Positions 17,579 through 30,564 of a stretch of 64,000 nt of DNA are shown one piece after another. Within the stretch, counting starts at the first letter, position 1; each line of letters starts with the position of its first letter. The notes under the pieces are model-generated. The model did not search any database, was not told the origin of the DNA, and was given only the letters and a program-made list of their open reading frames with translations. The position numbers were made by a program, and so were the translations under genes. The stretch is from Corynebacterium sp. (GTDB taxonomy: Bacteria > Actinomycetota > Actinomycetes > Mycobacteriales > Mycobacteriaceae), in NCBI GenBank assembly GCA_030531005.1, contig JAUMTW010000005.1:62001-126000 (forward strand). The letters run 5' to 3'.

Positions 17579-17594
17579 TAGAACAAATATTCGA
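17579..17594 (-). promoter_or_regulatory. Predicted LexA (SOS) box of the HNH gene
   Basis: TAGAACAAATATTCGA matches TCGAACANNTGTTCGA at all but two positions and lies 35 bp before the start codon. Confidence 0.7.
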
Positions 17595-17613
17595 AAAGGG
17601 AAAGTTGAAAAGG

Positions 17614-18711
17614 TTACAGATAATATTCGATTGGATCCTCTCCCTGTTCGGCGCGCTTGAGGAAATGGCGAATAATGCGGGCCATTTGGCGTGACTCGGT
17701 GAGAAAAGCGTCGTGACCAACGGGTGAGCTTATTTTTGCCATGCCAAGTAGCTTGCCGATATTGCGCGACAGGTGTTCTTGCTGGTGGTAGGGGTAGAGG
17801 ATATCTGTGTCCACGCCAACAATCATCATTGGCACTTGAATCGTTTGCAGGGTGCGGTTTAGTCCACCGCGTCCACGGCTGATGTCGTGGCGATTGAGCG
17901 CATCAGTGAGGGTTACGTAAGAGCCGGCGTCGAAGCGCTTAGTGAGTTTGTAGCCTTGATAATCGAGATAACTTTCGACTGCGAAGCGCTGTTTGGCGCT
18001 GCGGTAGGGGCCAAAGGGATTTTCGCCGGCTTGGGCGGCGGTTCCGAAACGTTCGTCAATTTCTAGCTCACCGCGATAGGTTAAGTGTGCGATACGACGG
18101 GCAGCAGCAAGACCTTCGACCGGAGGTTGGGTGCCGTAGTAATCGCCATTTTGCCAATGTGGATCGCGTTCGATTGCGCTGATCTGTGCGGATTGGATGC
18201 CAATCTGCCATGCGCTAGCGCGTGCAGAAACTGCGATGACCAGAGCAGCTTGTAGCATATCGGGATGTTTCATAGACCATTCGAGGGTTCGTGCGCCCCC
18301 CATGGAACCACCAATAACTGCGAAGAGCTTGGTGATGCCGAGTTTTTCACAAAGGGAGTGTTCAGCATCCACCTGATCTCGGATGGAGATGGCAGGAAAG
18401 CGTGAACCCCAGGGGCGCCCGTCAGGGTGTGGGGTGCTTGGCCCGGTGGTTCCGTCGCAACCGCCGAGGGCGTTAGTGCAGATAATGCAGTATTCGTTGG
18501 TGTCTAAGGCCTTGCCGGGGCCGATGAGGTCGCCCCACCAGCACGCTGCATTGGAGTCGCCAGTGAGGGCGTGTTCGACGAGTATGGCATTATCGCCGCG
18601 ATACTCGCCCCAACATTGGTAGGCAATAACGGTGTTTTGGATGGTCGCGCCAGCCTCGGTGGTGAAGTCGCCGATAGCTACATGATTGAGTGCGCCGGAT
18701 GGGTCTAGCAT
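17614..18711 (-). CDS. metX: Homoserine O-acetyltransferase
   Basis: A 365-residue alpha/beta-hydrolase-fold enzyme that acetylates homoserine with acetyl-CoA, the committed step to methionine. The nucleophile serine is in GGSMGGARTLEW, the catalytic Asp in VGVDTDILYP and the His in PVGHDAFLTE. Other family marks are HALTGDS and GLGISV-like turns replaced by GPGKALDTNEY. The ATG follows a strong AGGAGG site. A McbR-like operator lies 32 bp upstream. O-acetylhomoserine sulfhydrylase (metY), often next to metX in corynebacteria, is not present in this window. Confidence 0.96.
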   Translation of the reverse strand: MLDPSGALNHVAIGDFTTEAGATIQNTVIAYQCWGEYRGDNAILVEHALTGDSNAACWWGDLIGPGKALDTNEYCIICTNALGGCDGTTGPSTPHPDGRPWGSRFPAISIRDQVDAEHSLCEKLGITKLFAVIGGSMGGARTLEWSMKHPDMLQAALVIAVSARASAWQIGIQSAQISAIERDPHWQNGDYYGTQPPVEGLAAARRIAHLTYRGELEIDERFGTAAQAGENPFGPYRSAKQRFAVESYLDYQGYKLTKRFDAGSYVTLTDALNRHDISRGRGGLNRTLQTIQVPMMIVGVDTDILYPYHQQEHLSRNIGKLLGMAKISSPVGHDAFLTESRQMARIIRHFLKRAEQGEDPIEYYL

Positions 18712-18742
18712 TAGGGCCTCCTCGGTTTGCTCTCATGCTACC

Positions 18743-18758
18743 TGTACCGCTCTGTCTA
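18743..18758 (-). promoter_or_regulatory. McbR-like operator of metX
   Basis: The minus strand reads TAGAC-N6-GTACA, identical in both half-sites to the metQNI site and sharing most spacer bases with it. It ends three bases before the stop of the upstream gene, so metX likely has its own promoter. Confidence 0.6.
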
Positions 18759-18760
18759 GT

Positions 18761-19216
18761 CTAGCTGCTCCAGATCCGGGAAGTTCCTGGCAAGAACCAA
18801 ACAAGCACCGTAGTGATCGCTGCAGCGACCCCGGCTACTGTCGTATTGCCTCTGGTTGCTGGGATGAGGCTAAGTGCAATGCAAGCGCCGGCAATAATTA
18901 TCCAGAAGGCGGGGAAGAGGATACGGGCTTTGTCTTCGTGGGCATCCTCGGCCCAACCAATATTTGGGAAGCGCTCACGTGCTTCATTGCGTATGCGGCG
19001 TGGAGTTTTGCGGGCAGGGAAAATGCTTGCACAAAGTACGAGGGCGAAACCGACGAGAGCGATTACGTAATCTTCACTAATAGCCCCAAAAATGGCGATG
19101 GCACATGCGATGGCTAACCCTCCACGTTCGGAAGGGGTGAGGGGTAGTCCTTGGGTTGGATCCACGTCAGGATAGATACTACTAAAGGTGGAAAAAGGAT
19201 CGTAGTTCATGTTCAT
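18761..19216 (-). CDS. Uncharacterised four-helix membrane protein
   Basis: A 151-residue protein with a polar N-terminus and two helix pairs (about residues 30-70 and 100-145) separated by a charged cytoplasmic loop rich in Arg and Glu. I do not recognise the family. It lies 49 nt before metX on the same strand and is divergent from htaA. A sequence resembling the McbR operators of metX and metQ lies just before its start, so it may be sulfur-regulated. The start may be ATG 19216 or ATG 19210; neither has a clear ribosome-binding site. Confidence 0.7.
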   Translation of the reverse strand: MNMNYDPFSTFSSIYPDVDPTQGLPLTPSERGGLAIACAIAIFGAISEDYVIALVGFALVLCASIFPARKTPRRIRNEARERFPNIGWAEDAHEDKARILFPAFWIIIAGACIALSLIPATRGNTTVAGVAAAITTVLVWFLPGTSRIWSS

Positions 19217-19221
19217 CTATT

Positions 19222-19237
19222 TGAAAAACTCTGTCTA
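19222..19237 (-). promoter_or_regulatory. Weaker McbR-like site
   Basis: The minus strand reads TAGAC-N6-TTTCA. The first half-site and the next four bases (AGAG) are identical to the metX and metQ sites; the second half-site is poor. Confidence 0.35.
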
Positions 19238-19254
19238 GGGGGTTGGCAGGATAG

Positions 19255-19273
19255 TAAGTGTAGCCTATACATA
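19255..19273 (+). promoter_or_regulatory. Predicted DtxR box of htaA
   Basis: TAAGTGTAGCCTATACATA matches 14 of 19 positions of the DtxR consensus TWAGGTWAGSCTWACCTWA, including the central TAGCCTA. It lies 57 bp before htaA, consistent with iron repression. Confidence 0.6.
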
Positions 19274-19329
19274 GAGAGTGTAGGAGAATAATCGGAAAAA
19301 GTCCGGAGAATACTGCAAAGAGGGTATAA

Positions 19330-20994
19330 ATGCGCTTGAAGGGTTTAGCTGTAGCATGCGCAAGCTTCCTCGCCATGCCATTGGCTGTAGCACAACCAGC
19401 ACAGGCAGCCGAACAATGCGAATTCTGGTGGGGCGTGAAGGCCAGCTATCGTGCGTATATTAATGGACCTGTCGCCAAAGGTGGTTGGGGTGGTGCAGGT
19501 ATAGCTTTCGAAGGCGAACCACGCACTGATGGTGCCTTCTTGTTTACTCCACGTGACGCCATTGTCGAAGGCGATACGGTGACCATCCCCTTCGATGGTC
19601 GTCTGAAGTTTAACGGTCATAATTACGGTGGCGATGATTTGCTTGATATGACTTTGAGTGACTTCCGCGTACGTGCCACCGGCAACCAGGCTCAGATTTT
19701 AGTTGACTATATTTCCTACGAATCTGACATGGCAGACACCTCCGCGCGCGGTGACCGTATTGATGGCAATGACGTTGTGCTAGCGAACATCCAACTTGAT
19801 GAAGCCATTAACCCCGGCGCGGGTTCGTTCAATCTTGGAGGGCGTACCTATTTGGCCGAGGAAGGACACAAACTCTTCCTTGCGTATGACACGGGTGAGG
19901 AACTTGACACCACCGCTGGTATCGTCCAGGCAAGCGGATGCCCTTCTGCTAACAGCTTGGATCGCAATACTATCGTAGGCAACTTTTCCGGTTTTAACGA
20001 AGATATTGTCAATGAACTGCGTGGCTGGGATTCAAAGCTGCAAAGTGAGGGATATGACGATTCCAGCGATTCCTTCAATAATAACTTCGAGCAGTACCAA
20101 ACTCTGGTAACTCAATCTGGCGATTCCGCGAGTTCATCGACTACCAGGTCACGTGGCAATAATATTGTGCTGCCTTCGAACACTGGCTCCGCAAGCAGTG
20201 GCGGTCAAAATAGCGGTGGCGCAGGGGCTGCAGCGCCTGGATCTTCCGGTGGTGCAGAAATTGGAGAGTGCACCGGCCGAGGCGTTACTCAAGCCACTGC
20301 CACCTGGGGTGTGAAGCAATCCTTCCAATCCTACATTCGTGGTTCCATCGCGAAGGGTAGCTGGACGCTTGCCGATGGTGCGACGTACGGTGACCAAGTA
20401 TTTACTTTTCCCGGTGCTGCAGGTGGGGTGGATGGGCAAAAGGGTACTATCCAATTCCGCGGTCTGGTGAGCTTCTCTGGTCATCAAGGCGTATTGGATT
20501 TGCGCATTGCTAATCCCGAAATTCAATTCGATGGTAATCAAGGAACCCTCGTGGCAACGGTGAATTCTTCCAACATGGAGGGTACTAAGATCGACTTCGG
20601 TCGTGTTGCAGTTGGCACGCTGACCTTCTCTTCAATCGACGTCACTGATGACTCTGCCAGCGGTACCGCGGAAGTTTATCTCACTGATACCGGAGCTGAT
20701 GCCTTTGCGAACTTCTATGAGCCTGGCATCGCCTTGGATCCAATCAGTTTTACTGCCACTCTTGGTGGGGAAGCCGTTTGCGATGGCGAGACTGCTGCAA
20801 TTTCCCAGGCTGGTTCTCTCGAAGAGGCCGAAGCTGAGGGCGAGACCACCGGATATAACGAAGAGAACAACTTCCAGATCCGTTCGAGTGGGGCCGCCAC
20901 CGAGAACGAAGCTAACTATATCTGGCTGGTTGTAGCCGGATTGATAATTATGGGCGCTTCTATGGGGCGTCTGGTAATCAAGAACCCAATGTAG
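19330..20994 (+). CDS. htaA: Surface haem-binding protein HtaA (two CR domains)
   Basis: A 554-residue exported protein. Residues 1-27 form a signal peptide ending in AQA. Two HtaA (CR) domains follow, at about residues 32-200 and 315-480. The first opens with [20 protein letters not shown] and has [13 protein letters not shown]; the second opens with [20 protein letters not shown] and has [12 protein letters not shown]. In C. diphtheriae HtaA the Tyr and the GH histidine of these motifs bind haem. A Gly/Ser linker joins the domains, and a C-terminal helix (about 528-545) anchors the protein. It takes haem from host haemoglobin and passes it to HmuT. The start follows AGAGGG. hmuTUV follow after 10 nt. 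Confidence 0.95.
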   Translation: MRLKGLAVACASFLAMPLAVAQPAQAAEQCEFWWGVKASYRAYINGPVAKGGWGGAGIAFEGEPRTDGAFLFTPRDAIVEGDTVTIPFDGRLKFNGHNYGGDDLLDMTLSDFRVRATGNQAQILVDYISYESDMADTSARGDRIDGNDVVLANIQLDEAINPGAGSFNLGGRTYLAEEGHKLFLAYDTGEELDTTAGIVQASGCPSANSLDRNTIVGNFSGFNEDIVNELRGWDSKLQSEGYDDSSDSFNNNFEQYQTLVTQSGDSASSSTTRSRGNNIVLPSNTGSASSGGQNSGGAGAAAPGSSGGAEIGECTGRGVTQATATWGVKQSFQSYIRGSIAKGSWTLADGATYGDQVFTFPGAAGGVDGQKGTIQFRGLVSFSGHQGVLDLRIANPEIQFDGNQGTLVATVNSSNMEGTKIDFGRVAVGTLTFSSIDVTDDSASGTAEVYLTDTGADAFANFYEPGIALDPISFTATLGGEAVCDGETAAISQAGSLEEAEAEGETTGYNEENNFQIRSSGAATENEANYIWLVVAGLIIMGASMGRLVIKNPM

Positions 20995-21004
20995 AAAGAC
21001 CGAC

Positions 21005-22042
21005 ATGAAACGAACTCTGATTGCAGCCTTGATGTGTGTAGCCCTTGCAGCTTGCGGCATTCAAGGTAGTTACAGCACTGACGAAGAGCTGCGTACCAAC
21101 CTTTCTTCGGTGGATGACCCCCGCTCTTTGACTGGGGTGTCGGAAGTATCTGATTTCGAAGAGATCGAAGCAGTTACTGATAGCCCACAGCCAGCGCTAC
21201 CGGTGGAGCTCACGGACGCCGATGGTTATGACGTGACCGTCGATAATGTGGATCGTATCCTCGCACTGGATCTCTACGGCACATACACCAAAACTCTGAC
21301 CGGCCTAGGCTTGGGCGACAATATTGTGGGTCGTACTGTGTCTTCTAGCGAGGAATCACTCGCGGACCTGCCGGTAGTGACCCAGGGTGGGCATAACATC
21401 AACGTCGAGGCAGTGTTGGAATTGGACCCAACCTTGGTGATCGTGGATCACTCCATCGGCCCTGACGATGCTATCGACCAGATTCGAAATGCTGGAGTTA
21501 CCACCGTCGTGATGCAGCCAGAGCGCACTATTGAATCTGTTGCTGCTGATATTGAAAGCGTTGCTGGTGTTGTCGGATTGCCTGATGAAGGTGCCGAGCT
21601 TGCGCAGCGCAGTGTTGATGAGATCGAACTTGACCGTGAAGCTATCGCAGACATTGTCCCAGACGAGCCAATGCGCATGGTATTCCTCTATGCACGTGGC
21701 AATGGTGGCGTGTTCTTTATTATGGGTGAAGGCACTGGTGCCAAAGATCTGATCGAAGGCGTCGGGGGTCGTGACATGGCCGCGGAAAACAACATGGGTT
21801 ACTCCGAGCCAGCCAATGCTGAAGCCCTGGCACAACTCAACCCTGAAGTTATCATCATGATGACGAAAGGTTTGGAGTCTACCGGAGGGATTGACGGTCT
21901 ACTGGAACGGCCTGGCGTGCTACAAACTGAAGCAGGCCAAAAGCAACGAGTGATTACCATCCCTGATGGCCAATCCCTAGCCTTCGGCCCGCTGACTGGT
22001 CAGACCCTTCTACGGACGGCGCAGGCAATCTATGGAGGATAA
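21005..22042 (+). CDS. hmuT: Haemin-binding lipoprotein HmuT
   Basis: A 345-residue lipoprotein with signal peptide and lipobox LAAC. It is a class III solute-binding protein of the BtuF/HmuT type: DRILALDLYGTYTKTLTGLGLGDNIVGR begins the first lobe, and NPEVIIMMTKGLESTGG lies in the second. HmuT receives haem from HtaA and delivers it to HmuUV. It follows htaA by 10 nt and overlaps hmuU by 11 nt, so the cluster is read as one operon under the DtxR-like box. Confidence 0.95.
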   Translation: MKRTLIAALMCVALAACGIQGSYSTDEELRTNLSSVDDPRSLTGVSEVSDFEEIEAVTDSPQPALPVELTDADGYDVTVDNVDRILALDLYGTYTKTLTGLGLGDNIVGRTVSSSEESLADLPVVTQGGHNINVEAVLELDPTLVIVDHSIGPDDAIDQIRNAGVTTVVMQPERTIESVAADIESVAGVVGLPDEGAELAQRSVDEIELDREAIADIVPDEPMRMVFLYARGNGGVFFIMGEGTGAKDLIEGVGGRDMAAENNMGYSEPANAEALAQLNPEVIIMMTKGLESTGGIDGLLERPGVLQTEAGQKQRVITIPDGQSLAFGPLTGQTLLRTAQAIYGG

Positions 22043-23069
22043 AGCTCTCACAGCATTTGAAAAGCGCACCCGCAAGCGCACGATATTATTTATCAGCTTG
22101 GTGATACTCCTGGGCATCGGTTGCTTATTGTCGGTATCGCTTGGCCAGTACTATATTCCATTCTCTGATGTTTGGACTTTGCTCTTCGCTGGTCCGCAAG
22201 ACAGCATCGTCTCTAGTGTGATGTGGGACGTCCGTGTTCCCCGTATCCTGTTAGGCATCCTCGTTGGTGCCTCACTCGGTGTGGCCGGTGCCTTGACGCA
22301 AGCGGTTTTCGCCAACCCTTTGGCTGAGCCATCGATCATCGGTGTTACGTCTGGTGCCGGTGTTGGTGCAGCAGTTGTTGTCGTCTTTGAGGTGAGCTTC
22401 TTGGGCACATTCACCGTGCCTTTTGGTGCGTTCATCTCTGCAGTAATCGCAACGCTAATTATCTACCAGCTTGCTCGGTATCAAGGCCAGACAGCAGTGC
22501 TCAACCTTATTTTGACTGGTATAGCCGTGAACGCCGTATGTGGTGCGATTATCTCCTTCATGATTTATCTCGCACCAACGACAAATCGCGAGCAAATTAT
22601 ATTCTGGCAGATGGGCTCGCTCAACGGCTCTCAATGGAAACATGTGTGGGTGGTGTTGCCGATTGCCGTCATTGCAATTGCACTGTCCCTACGCCTCGGT
22701 CGTAGCCTCGACACCTTGGCGCTCGGTGAGCGAGCTGCCACGCACACCGGTATTGATGTAGGGCGGCTGCGCTTCTACGCAATTGGCGCATCGACGATTC
22801 TTACCGCTGGTGCGGTCGCTTTCGCCGGACTCATTGGCTTCGTAGGTTTGATAGTGCCGCATGTATTGCGCACAATTGTTGGTCCAGAAAACCGGATCTT
22901 GATCCCAGCGTCAGCTTTGGCCGGTGCAGTATTGATCGTGATTGCTGACCTTGCAGCGCGTACCATGATTGCATTCGCGGATCTGCCAATCGGTATTTTC
23001 ACCGCTCTCGTCGGTGGTCCTACCTTCTTTATCTTGCTCCGGCGAATGCTGCGAAGGGGAGTGCATTGA
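22032..23069 (+). CDS. hmuU: Haemin ABC transporter permease HmuU (FecCD family)
   Basis: A 345-residue FecCD-type permease with about ten helices. It shows the family signatures VRVPRILLGILVGASLGVAGALTQAVFANPLAEP (split here across helix 2) and GLIGFVGLIVPHVLRTIVGP in the loop that contacts HmuV. It forms the inner-membrane channel for haem. The start overlaps hmuT by 11 nt and its stop overlaps the hmuV start. Confidence 0.95.
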   Translation: MEDKALTAFEKRTRKRTILFISLVILLGIGCLLSVSLGQYYIPFSDVWTLLFAGPQDSIVSSVMWDVRVPRILLGILVGASLGVAGALTQAVFANPLAEPSIIGVTSGAGVGAAVVVVFEVSFLGTFTVPFGAFISAVIATLIIYQLARYQGQTAVLNLILTGIAVNAVCGAIISFMIYLAPTTNREQIIFWQMGSLNGSQWKHVWVVLPIAVIAIALSLRLGRSLDTLALGERAATHTGIDVGRLRFYAIGASTILTAGAVAFAGLIGFVGLIVPHVLRTIVGPENRILIPASALAGAVLIVIADLAARTMIAFADLPIGIFTALVGGPTFFILLRRMLRRGVH

Positions 23070-23875
23070 GTATCATCGAAGTCAACGAGGTCAGCGTCGC
23101 CATCAATGGCAAGCAGCTATTGCAAAACGTAAGCTTTCATGCCCAAGCAGGCCAAATTACAGGACTGATTGGCCCTAATGGTGCGGGTAAATCCACGCTG
23201 CTGTCTGTACTCAGCGGCGATATCGAACACACCGGCAGCGTCCAACTTGCGGGTCGTGATCCGGCGGATACACCCGTTGCAGAGCTTGCGCGTATCCGTG
23301 CAGTGATGCTGCAGGATGTTTCGGTTTCCTTTGACTTCCTTGTGCGAGACATCGTGTCAATGGGCAGGCGTCCCTGGCAGGGAAGTGCTGCCGAGGAACA
23401 TGATGAGCAGATCATTGCGGCGGCCATGCAAGCAGCAGATGTTCAGCACCTTGCCTCGCGAGATATTGCGACTTTATCCGGCGGCGAGCGTGCTCGGGTG
23501 GCCTTAGCGCGTGTGCTCTCTCAACAGACCCCAGTGCTGTTTTTGGATGAACCAACCGCGGCTTTGGATATCAAGCATCAGGAGCAGGTATTGAGTTTAG
23601 TGCGTTCCATTGCTGAGTCGCGCGAGGTGGCAGTGGTTGCGGTGTTGCATGATTTGAATGCGGCTGCGCGCTATTGCGATCAGATCGTCTGTTTGCAGGG
23701 TGGTCGTGTCGCAGCGACTGGCAGCGTCGAAGATGTGTATACCCCGCAGACTTTGAGTTGGGTTTATGGGCATCCCGTAGCGGTGGAAAATTCTCGAAAT
23801 GGTATTACTGTGATCCCTCGCTACGGTGATGTGGACCCACGGTTGGTGGACATATTGGGGCCTACTGGATTTTGA
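23066..23875 (+). CDS. hmuV: Haemin ABC transporter ATPase HmuV
   Basis: A 269-residue ABC ATPase with Walker A GPNGAGKST, signature LSGGERAR, Walker B VLFLDEPTAALD and switch His in AVLHDLNAA. It powers haem import through HmuU. The start is TTG at 23066 inside the hmuU stop (TTGA), preceded by GAAGGGG; no better in-frame start is available. This is the last gene of the htaA-hmuTUV unit. Confidence 0.96.
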   Translation: MSIIEVNEVSVAINGKQLLQNVSFHAQAGQITGLIGPNGAGKSTLLSVLSGDIEHTGSVQLAGRDPADTPVAELARIRAVMLQDVSVSFDFLVRDIVSMGRRPWQGSAAEEHDEQIIAAAMQAADVQHLASRDIATLSGGERARVALARVLSQQTPVLFLDEPTAALDIKHQEQVLSLVRSIAESREVAVVAVLHDLNAAARYCDQIVCLQGGRVAATGSVEDVYTPQTLSWVYGHPVAVENSRNGITVIPRYGDVDPRLVDILGPTGF

Positions 23876-23956
23876 TATATGTCAAATAGCTGAAAATTCC
23901 CCCAACGTAGGGGTAAAAATTGATGGGCAAACCTTGTCAACCGTTGTCGGCAAAGG

Positions 23957-23975
23957 TATCGTAAGGTTTACCTAA
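23957..23975 (+). promoter_or_regulatory. Predicted DtxR box of htaB
   Basis: TATCGTAAGGTTTACCTAA matches 16 of 19 positions of the DtxR consensus and lies 23 bp before the htaB start, so htaB has its own iron-regulated promoter. Confidence 0.75.
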
Positions 23976-23998
23976 ATCCTGTTCGAAAGGTATTGTTC

Positions 23999-25027
23999 AT
24001 GAAGAAACTGGCTGTACCAGTAGCTTTGTCCGTGCTTGCAGGCTTCATGGTTCCTGCATACGCCGAAGATGCTGCTGATTCCATCGCGCAGTGCGAAAAC
24101 CCTGGCATTGAAATTGTTGATGGCACCCTGAATTGGGGCATTAAGCACTCTTACCGCAGCTATATCCGTGGTCGCATTGCCAACGGTGCTTGGTCTACTA
24201 CCGGTAATGTCACTGACAATGGTGCCGACCCATCTAGCGCGGATTTTCAATATATCTTCAACGTAGATCCAGAGACTTCCGAACTGATCCTGGACTCGGA
24301 CGGAAATATCACTTCCGCACAGATCGAGACTCAAGATTCCAAAATCGTATTCGAGGGACACAAGGGTGCGCTGTACTCAGAGATAATGTCTCCATTTGTC
24401 GTCCAAAACGGTACTAGCGTCGCCCCAGGTGTGAGCTATCTATCTTACTATGTGCCTGGTAAGGGCATGACCGAATACACTGCTGCTGATCGTATCGAAG
24501 AAAACCAGGTCACCGGCAAGGATACCTTCGCTGAAGGCACGACCACCGGCTGGGACGTCAATGGTACTACGGCAACTTTGTCCGGCACCAATATTCGCTA
24601 CGTGCCAAAGCCCGGTACTTTCTATAACAGCAGTACCGGTGAAAATGCCGTTGAAGGTGTTGACATGGTCTTCATGGGTATGTACAACGATGCATACCAG
24701 CCAGAAATTGATGACTTCCAGGTAAACCTAAACCTGCGTAAGACTTGCGAGGATCCAGCACCAACCGAAACCACCGAGGAAACGACTGAGGTCACCACTG
24801 AAGCAAGCTCGGAGGTGCCTACAACCACCGAGGCTGCTACCGCTGCATCTGAGTCTTCGGAGCCTTCGACCGCTGTTTCTACTCCAACTACCACCAGCGC
24901 TGCAAATAATGGGGCTGGCGCTACGCACTCCCCATTCCGTCTGAATTTCTCGTGGAACCTGAGCATTCAGATTCCATTCTTCGGTCTGCTGAGCTTCTTA
25001 CTGCAGCTGCTGCAGTTCCGACTCTAA
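23999..25027 (+). CDS. htaB: Surface haem-binding protein HtaB (one CR domain)
   Basis: A 342-residue exported protein: a signal peptide ending near AYA, one HtaA (CR) domain at about residues 40-240 with WGIKHSYRSYIRGRIANGAW and FEGHKGAL (likely haem-binding Tyr and His), a Thr/Glu/Ser-rich stalk at about 245-310, and a C-terminal hydrophobic segment anchoring it in the membrane. ATG 23999 has GAAAGG eight bases upstream; the TTG two codons earlier is less likely. It works with HtaA in haem capture. It is separate from hmuTUV and has the better DtxR box. Confidence 0.93.
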   Translation: MKKLAVPVALSVLAGFMVPAYAEDAADSIAQCENPGIEIVDGTLNWGIKHSYRSYIRGRIANGAWSTTGNVTDNGADPSSADFQYIFNVDPETSELILDSDGNITSAQIETQDSKIVFEGHKGALYSEIMSPFVVQNGTSVAPGVSYLSYYVPGKGMTEYTAADRIEENQVTGKDTFAEGTTTGWDVNGTTATLSGTNIRYVPKPGTFYNSSTGENAVEGVDMVFMGMYNDAYQPEIDDFQVNLNLRKTCEDPAPTETTEETTEVTTEASSEVPTTTEAATAASESSEPSTAVSTPTTTSAANNGAGATHSPFRLNFSWNLSIQIPFFGLLSFLLQLLQFRL

Positions 25028-25050
25028 GCGCGAGCGGAACCTGTGAGTGA

Positions 25051-25075
25051 AGGCGGTATGAGCGCCGCCTTTGCT
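25051..25075 (+). terminator. Terminator of htaB
   Basis: AGGCGG pairs with CCGCCT around an eight-base loop and is followed by TTGCTT. Confidence 0.6.
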
Positions 25076-25080
25076 TATAA

Positions 25081-25120
25081 AGTAAGTGGGGCTAGCCATT
25101 AGGCTAGCCCCACTTACTTA
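25081..25120. terminator. Bidirectional hairpin between htaB and icd
   Basis: A perfect 18-bp stem (25081-25098 with 25103-25120) around the loop ATTA, between two convergent genes. It could end both transcripts, although the T-run is short. Confidence 0.7.
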
Positions 25121-25124
25121 TGTG

Positions 25125-27383
<2,259 letters not shown>

Positions 27384-27482
27384 CTATGTGCAGGAACTTA
27401 CACTATGGCGCCCGAAAAAAGGGGTAGCTTCACCTGCATGATTTCAGCAAGCACGAGGCATAAGATGCCGGCAATTCTTCGG

Positions 27483-27488
27483 TAGAAT
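27483..27488 (+). promoter_or_regulatory. -10 element of xth (leaderless)
   Basis: TAGAAT lies six bases before the GTG at 27495, with no Shine-Dalgarno. Confidence 0.6.
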
Positions 27489-27494
27489 AAAACG

Positions 27495-29410
<1,916 letters not shown>

Positions 29411-29438
29411 ACTTTCATTAAGTTCAGAAGGAATCCTA

Positions 29439-29467
29439 GGGGCTGTCTGACAGCCCCATTTTTTATG
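29439..29467 (+). terminator. Terminator of trpS
   Basis: GGGGCTGT pairs with ACAGCCCC around CTG, followed by ATTTTTTA. Confidence 0.85.
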
Positions 29468-29502
29468 TGACCAAACGTGACCCCAATAAAAATGAGGTAA
29501 AT

Positions 29503-30555
29503 ATGCCCGCAACACGTAAAGGCCAACAAACAGACGAGTATGGCATCGAAAGAACCCACGAAGAAGAAGGCGTCGTAGCCAAGTTACGCGCCCGCTGGCC
29601 CTGGTTCGACCACGTCATGCGCATGAACGAACGCTACGGCGCCGAAGGCGGCAATCAATACGCTGCCGGCATTACCTACTTCTCGGTGCTGTCCATGTTC
29701 CCAATTTTGATGCTGGTGTTCGCAACCGCTGCCACAGTCTTGGCCCGGCGTCCGGAATTACTCGATGATGTCCAGACGTATATAGCCGATAGTATTGACG
29801 GAACCTTCGGCGAGACTGTCAATGAAATCATCGATACCGCCATCGAACAGCGTAGCGTTGTCTTCGGCATCGGTGGTCTGACTGCGCTGTGGTCAGGTCT
29901 GGGATGGATGAATAACTTGCGTTATGGAGCATCCAAGATGTGGCGCTATGACGTCAAGGGTGATGGCTTCGTCTTGAACAAGCTGCGTGACTTGGTAGCA
30001 TTCTTCAGTCTGATCATCATCCTAGGTATCACCATCGGGTTCACCGCCCTGGGGAGCTCTGGAATTACCGAACGCGTCTTAGGATATGTAGGCCTCGAAG
30101 ATATCCCGGGTATCTACTATATCTCTTTCGCAGTCACCCTTATCTTCGCACTGCTGGCAAATTACTTGGCCTTCTTCTGGTTGTTGAAGACCCTGCCACG
30201 CGGTGAGGTTCCAAATAAAGCAGCGCTGGAAGCAGCTGTAATTGGTGCGATTGCCTTCGAGATTTTCAAGCGAATTGGTTCGATGTTCTTCTCGAACGCA
30301 TTGAGCAATCCAGCAGGTGCCACCTTCGGCCCGATCATCGGTGTGATGGTGCTGTTCTACTTTATTTGGCGCATCCTATTGTATTGCTGCGCTTGGGCAG
30401 CAACCATTGAAGAGTCCTTGGCGATTGCTCCACTAGAAGCTCCTGCACCTGCAGTGATCCGAGTTCGTGAGGTTCCTCAGCAACAATCTTCACGGCTGGG
30501 CGTTGGTCTGGCAGTCGGCGCAGTAGCTGGTTGGCTCCTACGCCGCAAGAAGTAA
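29503..30555 (+). CDS. YihY/BrkB family membrane protein
   Basis: A 350-residue integral membrane protein of the YihY/virulence factor BrkB family. It has about six helices and the family motifs YAAGITYFSVLSMFPILML (near residue 60) and LWSGLGWMNNLRYGASKMW. The N-terminal 35 residues are polar and the C-terminus is basic (LLRRKK). The family's function is not firmly known; despite older names it is not an RNase. ATG 29503 has AATGAGGT upstream; a GTG at 29467 would add 12 residues but overlaps the trpS terminator. Confidence 0.88.
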   Translation: MPATRKGQQTDEYGIERTHEEEGVVAKLRARWPWFDHVMRMNERYGAEGGNQYAAGITYFSVLSMFPILMLVFATAATVLARRPELLDDVQTYIADSIDGTFGETVNEIIDTAIEQRSVVFGIGGLTALWSGLGWMNNLRYGASKMWRYDVKGDGFVLNKLRDLVAFFSLIIILGITIGFTALGSSGITERVLGYVGLEDIPGIYYISFAVTLIFALLANYLAFFWLLKTLPRGEVPNKAALEAAVIGAIAFEIFKRIGSMFFSNALSNPAGATFGPIIGVMVLFYFIWRILLYCCAWAATIEESLAIAPLEAPAPAVIRVREVPQQQSSRLGVGLAVGAVAGWLLRRKK

Positions 30556-30564
30556 GCAGCGAAA

